From contig JAIFMR010000149.1 in NCBI GenBank assembly GCA_020048255.1, positions 1 through 8,609 on the forward strand: DNA of 8,609 nucleotides. The letters are read 5' to 3'. A program made the position numbers and the translations under genes. Each line of letters begins with the position of its first letter. The stretch's first letter is position 1. Shown here one piece after another: positions 5,114 to 8,609 of the stretch. This DNA is from Rhodoferax sp. Its GTDB lineage: Bacteria; Pseudomonadota; Gammaproteobacteria; Burkholderiales; Burkholderiaceae_C. The notes below the pieces were generated by a model that did not search any database, was not told the DNA's origin, and was given only the letters and a program-made list of their open reading frames with translations.

Positions 5114-8035
5114 ATGTCTGTCATACCCATTCACGATCCTCTTCGCCCTGCACTGGCTGATGCAGCCACTGAAATGCGCAACACCACATGCTACATGTGC
5201 GCCTGCCGTTGTGGCATTCGCGTGCATTTGCGCAACGGCGAAGTTCGCTATATCGAAGGCAACCCTGACCATCCGCTCAATCAGGGCGTGATTTGTGCCA
5301 AGGGTTCTTCAGGCATCATGAAGCAGTATTCGCCTGCCCGCCTGACCAAGCCTCTCTTGCGCAAAGCCGGCAGCGATCGGGGTGAAGGGCAATTTGAAGA
5401 AATCGAATGGGATGCGGCCTTTTCGATGCTCGAAGACCGTTTGAAAAAAATACGCGCGACTGATCCGAAAAAATTTGCCCTGTTCACAGGTCGTGACCAG
5501 ATGCAGGCGCTCACCGGTCTGTTTGCTCGCCAGTTTGGTACGCCCAACTATGCTGCACATGGCGGATTTTGCTCCGTCAACATGGCTGCAGGCATGATCT
5601 ACACCATTGGCGGGTCATTTTGGGAGTTTGGTGGGCCGGATCTGGAGCGCGCCAAGCTGTTTGTCATGATTGGTACGGCTGAAGATCACCACTCTAATCC
5701 CATGAAGCGAGAACTGTCCAAGTTCAAGCGAGGGGGCGGGCGCTTTGTGTCCATCAACCCGGTTCGCACGGGCTATTCCGCCATTGCAGACGAGTGGATC
5801 CCCATCAAGCCCGGTACCGATGGTGCGCTGTTTTTGGCCTTGATTCATGAACTCATCAAACTGGGTTTATACGACCGGGATTTTCTGGCCCGCTATACCA
5901 ATGCCGGTCAATTGGTCAATCAGGACGGCGCCAGTGACGACTTTGGCATGTTTTTGCGTGACCCTGAAGCCGATATTCTGAATCCGCTGCGCCCAGCCAA
6001 CTTTCAGTGGTGGGATCGCCTCAGTGACAAGGCAGTGGCTGACCACAGTCAGGACGCAGACCCGGCTTTGCTGGGGCAATTCAAGATGCCCGATGGCACC
6101 CCGGCTGTCCCCGCCTTTCAATTGCTGCAAGACCGCGTGAAACCTTACACGCCAGAGTGGGCAGAAGGCGTCACCGGCATACCGGCAGATACCATAAAGC
6201 GGCTGGCTCATGAAATGGGTATCACCGCTCGTGATCAGAAAATCGAACTTCCCATTGCCTGGACGGACTGTTGGGGCCAGCGTCATCAATCCGTCACCGG
6301 CAATCCGGTGGCATTTCATGCCATGCGCGGTTTGGCGGCACACTCCAATGGCTTTCAAACCATTCGGTCACTGTCTATTTTGATGTCCTTGTTGGGTACC
6401 ATCGATCGTCCAGGTGGTTTTCGGCACAAGGCACCGTACCCTCGCGCGGTACCACCCAATGCCCGACCGCCCAAGGGCCCTCAGGCTGTCAAGCCAAATA
6501 CACCGCTTGACGGCGCGCCTTTAGGTTGGCCCGAAAGCCCGGATGACTTGTTTGTAGACGACCAAGGCCAACCGGTCCGTATTGACAAGGGTTTTTCATG
6601 GGAGCACCCGCTGTCCGCGCATGGACTGATGCAAAACGTGATCACCAACGCTTGGCGTGGTGACCCGTACACCATCGATACCTTGCTGATTTTCATGGCC
6701 AATATGGCATGGAACTCTACGATGAACACCTCTGACGTCCGCAAGATGCTTAACGACAAGCATACCGAAGGTGAGCATAGCGGTGAGTACAAGATTCCGT
6801 TCCTGGTGGTTTGTGACGCGTTCCAATCAGAAATGACGGCGTTTGCGGACCTGATCCTGCCAGACACCACCTACCTTGAACGCAATGACACGATGTCGAT
6901 GCTGGACCGTCCCATCTCCGAATTTGATGGTCCGGTCGATGCTGTCCGTATTCCTGTGGTGGCTCCCAAGGGCCAATGCAAGCCTTTCCAGGAGGTGATC
7001 GTTGAGTTGGCCAGTCGGCTGCAGTTTCCGGCCTTTACCAATTCAGACGGCTCAAGAAAATTCAAGGGCTACACCGATTTCATCGTCAACTACGAAACCG
7101 CACCCGGTTCAGGCATCGGATTTTTGGCCGGTTGGCGTGGCAAGGGGGGTGAAAAGTCAATGCGAGGTGAGCCCAATCCCAAACAATGGGAAATGTACGA
7201 GAAGAACAACTGTGTTTTTCATTACCACATGCCGCCAGAGCACCAGTACATGCGTAACTGGAATTTGGGCTACATGGAGTGGGCACAAAAAGTGGGAATT
7301 CGGCGTGACAAAGACCCCATCGTCATTCACATTTACTCCGAATTTTTACAAGGGTTTCGTCGGGCGGCTCAGGGCAAGCGTGCCGGCAAGCAACCGCCTG
7401 AGCATCTGCGCAAAAGGGTTGAAACCTATTTTGACCCGCTGCCTTTCCACTACGCACCGCTTGAGGAACAGGTCACTGACAAAGCCAAATTTCCGTTGAA
7501 CGCGATCACGCAGCGTCCCATGGCCATGTACCACTCCTGGGACTCGCAAAATGCCTGGTTGCGGCAAATCCATACCCACAACTATTTGTTTGTGAGCCCC
7601 AAAACAGCGGCAGCCCAAGACATTGCTGATGGAGGCTGGATGTGGGTGGAGTCGCAATGGGGTAAGGTGCGCTGTATGTGTCGCTACTCTGAGGCTGTGG
7701 AGCCGGGCACGGTATGGACCTGGAACGCCATTGGCAAATCTGCCGGGGCCTGGAATCTGACGCCTGATGCCAATGAATCTCAGCGCGGCTTTTTGCTCAA
7801 TCACTTGATTTCTGAAGAGCTACCCCTGTCCGGCACTAGCGCATCGGTGTCGAATTCTGACCCCATCACGGGCCAGGCTGCTTGGTACGACGTGAGAGTG
7901 CGCATTTACAAAGCGCAAGACGACGAACCTGAGCAAACATGGCCTCAATTCAATGCAGTGCCGGTGGCGCCCGGCATGCAACAGACGGTACCGCGCTGGC
8001 AGGCTTATTTTGCTGGCCTCAAGGGGCGCAAATGA
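5114..8035 (+). CDS. soeA: SoeA, molybdopterin catalytic subunit of cytoplasmic sulfite dehydrogenase
   Basis: 973 residues from the ATG at 5114, a member of the DMSO-reductase family (PsrA/PhsA/SoeA branch). With SoeB and the membrane anchor SoeC it oxidises sulfite to sulfate at the cytoplasmic face and feeds the quinone pool. The N-terminal [4Fe-4S] motif is C-x2-C-x3-C-x27-C (Cys26, 29, 33, 61), with an extra Cys31. Cys153 in GGFCSVN is the likely molybdenum ligand. The bis-MGD domains follow, with the dinucleotide-binding C-terminal domain from about residue 790 (YHSWDSQNAW near 806, later TWNAIGKSAGAW). There is no twin-arginine signal peptide, consistent with SoeA and against periplasmic Psr or Phs enzymes. 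A GTG at 5051 would add 21 residues, which look like leader translated by chance; the ATG has only a weak GAGAG upstream, so the start is less certain than the gene. Context (dsr genes upstream, SoeB downstream) strongly favours SoeA over a reductase. Confidence 0.87.
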   Translation: MSVIPIHDPLRPALADAATEMRNTTCYMCACRCGIRVHLRNGEVRYIEGNPDHPLNQGVICAKGSSGIMKQYSPARLTKPLLRKAGSDRGEGQFEEIEWDAAFSMLEDRLKKIRATDPKKFALFTGRDQMQALTGLFARQFGTPNYAAHGGFCSVNMAAGMIYTIGGSFWEFGGPDLERAKLFVMIGTAEDHHSNPMKRELSKFKRGGGRFVSINPVRTGYSAIADEWIPIKPGTDGALFLALIHELIKLGLYDRDFLARYTNAGQLVNQDGASDDFGMFLRDPEADILNPLRPANFQWWDRLSDKAVADHSQDADPALLGQFKMPDGTPAVPAFQLLQDRVKPYTPEWAEGVTGIPADTIKRLAHEMGITARDQKIELPIAWTDCWGQRHQSVTGNPVAFHAMRGLAAHSNGFQTIRSLSILMSLLGTIDRPGGFRHKAPYPRAVPPNARPPKGPQAVKPNTPLDGAPLGWPESPDDLFVDDQGQPVRIDKGFSWEHPLSAHGLMQNVITNAWRGDPYTIDTLLIFMANMAWNSTMNTSDVRKMLNDKHTEGEHSGEYKIPFLVVCDAFQSEMTAFADLILPDTTYLERNDTMSMLDRPISEFDGPVDAVRIPVVAPKGQCKPFQEVIVELASRLQFPAFTNSDGSRKFKGYTDFIVNYETAPGSGIGFLAGWRGKGGEKSMRGEPNPKQWEMYEKNNCVFHYHMPPEHQYMRNWNLGYMEWAQKVGIRRDKDPIVIHIYSEFLQGFRRAAQGKRAGKQPPEHLRKRVETYFDPLPFHYAPLEEQVTDKAKFPLNAITQRPMAMYHSWDSQNAWLRQIHTHNYLFVSPKTAAAQDIADGGWMWVESQWGKVRCMCRYSEAVEPGTVWTWNAIGKSAGAWNLTPDANESQRGFLLNHLISEELPLSGTSASVSNSDPITGQAAWYDVRVRIYKAQDDEPEQTWPQFNAVPVAPGMQQTVPRWQAYFAGLKGRK

Positions 8036-8067
8036 GCAACTTTGACAACATGGAGCCCAATCTATGA
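8032..8067 (+). other. Eleven-codon ORF bridging soeA and soeB
   Basis: An 11-codon frame (MSNFDNMEPNL) begins in the ATGA that ends soeA and ends in the ATGA that begins soeB. It covers the soeB ribosome site, so ribosomes leaving soeA could restart here and couple to soeB. The peptide is unlikely to be a product in its own right, and the arrangement may be chance. Confidence 0.25.
8052..8055 (+). promoter_or_regulatory. Ribosome binding site of soeB
   Basis: GGAG lies 8 bases before the ATG at 8064. The soeB frame has a stop at 8043-8045 and no other start between it and 8064, so this site fixes the start. Confidence 0.7.
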
Positions 8068-8609
8068 CGCAACTGGCGTTGGTCATTGACCTGAATGTGT
8101 GCGTGGGTTGCCATGCCTGTGTAACGAGTTGCAAGCAATGGAATACCTCGGGTACAGCGGGTGCATTGGTGGACATCAACCCTTATGGCGCGGACCCCAA
8201 CGGTACTTTTTTTAATCGGGTTCAAACCTTTGAAGTGGGGGAGTATCCCCATACCCAAACGGTGCACTTTCCGAAATCGTGTCTTCACTGCGAGGATCCT
8301 CCGTGCGTGCCCGTTTGCCCCACAGGCGCCAGTTACAAACGTGCCGAAGACGGTATTGTTTTGGTGGACTACGACAAGTGCATTGGCTGCAAATATTGCA
8401 CTTGGGCCTGTCCCTATGGTGCGCGTGAGTTTGACGAGCAACGCAAGGTGATGACCAAATGCACCCTGTGTGTCGACCGGGTGACCGACACCAAGCTGCC
8501 TGAGCCCGAGCGCAAGCCAGCCTGCGTTTTGGCCTGCCCCGCCAATGCCCGCTTGTTTGGTGATGTGCATGACCCCGAGTCCATCGTGTCCAAAGCCATC
8601 TCCGAGCGT
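8064..8609 (+). CDS. soeB: SoeB, four-cluster iron-sulfur subunit of sulfite dehydrogenase (3' end outside the window)
   Basis: The first 182 codons are present and the frame is open at the window edge. The protein is a DmsB/PsrB/NrfC-type ferredoxin-like electron-transfer subunit with sixteen cysteines in the classic pattern: Cys13/16/19/23 (CVGCHACVTSC), Cys73/76/81/85 (CLHCEDPPCVPVC), Cys106/109/112/116 (CIGCKYCTWAC) and Cys133/136/154/158 (CTLC and ACVLAC). These hold four [4Fe-4S] clusters that carry electrons from SoeA to the membrane subunit. There is no signal peptide, which agrees with the cytoplasmic side. It starts 29 bases after the soeA stop, so the two genes form one operon. All four cluster motifs are inside the window; only the C-terminal part is missing. 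Confidence 0.9.
   Translation, partial: MTQLALVIDLNVCVGCHACVTSCKQWNTSGTAGALVDINPYGADPNGTFFNRVQTFEVGEYPHTQTVHFPKSCLHCEDPPCVPVCPTGASYKRAEDGIVLVDYDKCIGCKYCTWACPYGAREFDEQRKVMTKCTLCVDRVTDTKLPEPERKPACVLACPANARLFGDVHDPESIVSKAISER

Noticed and set aside
5867..6358. 163-codon - strand frame inside soeA
   Set aside because: It is a shadow of the well-supported molybdopterin subunit and its translation shows no family features.

Overview
The window looks like part of a sulfur-oxidation (reverse Dsr) locus from a moderate-GC Gram-negative proteobacterium. A betaproteobacterium of the Burkholderiales/Rhodocyclales type is the best guess. That assignment is an inference from gene content and general sequence character; no database search was possible. 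There are no RNA genes, insertion sequences, CRISPR arrays or other mobile elements that I can support.

Layout: (1) Positions 5-2942, + strand, hold a tight three-gene unit: a DsrN-type glutamine-dependent amidase (CobB/CbiA family) carrying an extra DsrC-like C-terminal domain, a DsrR-type IscA-like protein with a cysteine-rich tail, and a uroporphyrinogen-III C-methyltransferase. The last two overlap by one base. This is the far end of a typical dsr cluster: the methyltransferase starts siroheme synthesis, and DsrN is thought to amidate siroheme for the sulfite reductase DsrAB. (2) Positions 2963-4866, - strand, hold a two-component pair of NarX/NarL type: a soluble GAF-domain histidine kinase with four cysteines in its sensor region, then a NarL/FixJ response regulator joined to it by an ATGA overlap. 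(3) Positions 4867-5113 are a divergent control region of about 250 bp with several NarL-like TACC heptamers and small palindromes. (4) Positions 5114-8609, + strand, hold soeA (molybdopterin catalytic subunit) and the first 182 codons of soeB (four-cluster ferredoxin-like subunit), which runs off the window; a membrane anchor gene, soeC, would be expected next.

Taken together, DsrAB (outside the window) oxidises reduced sulfur to sulfite in the cytoplasm. DsrN and the methyltransferase supply its siroheme amide, DsrR supports dsr expression, and SoeABC oxidises the sulfite to sulfate and passes electrons to the quinone pool. The two-component system between the dsr tail and soe is well placed to sense a sulfur or redox signal and control one or both blocks.

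The most unusual feature is the DsrN protein. Its last ~109 residues form a full-length DsrC fold, but both redox cysteines of DsrC are replaced (Asn571 and Glu582). It is therefore a cysteine-less, RspA-like DsrC module fused to a siroheme-modifying enzyme. An A8 run lies exactly at the domain junction.
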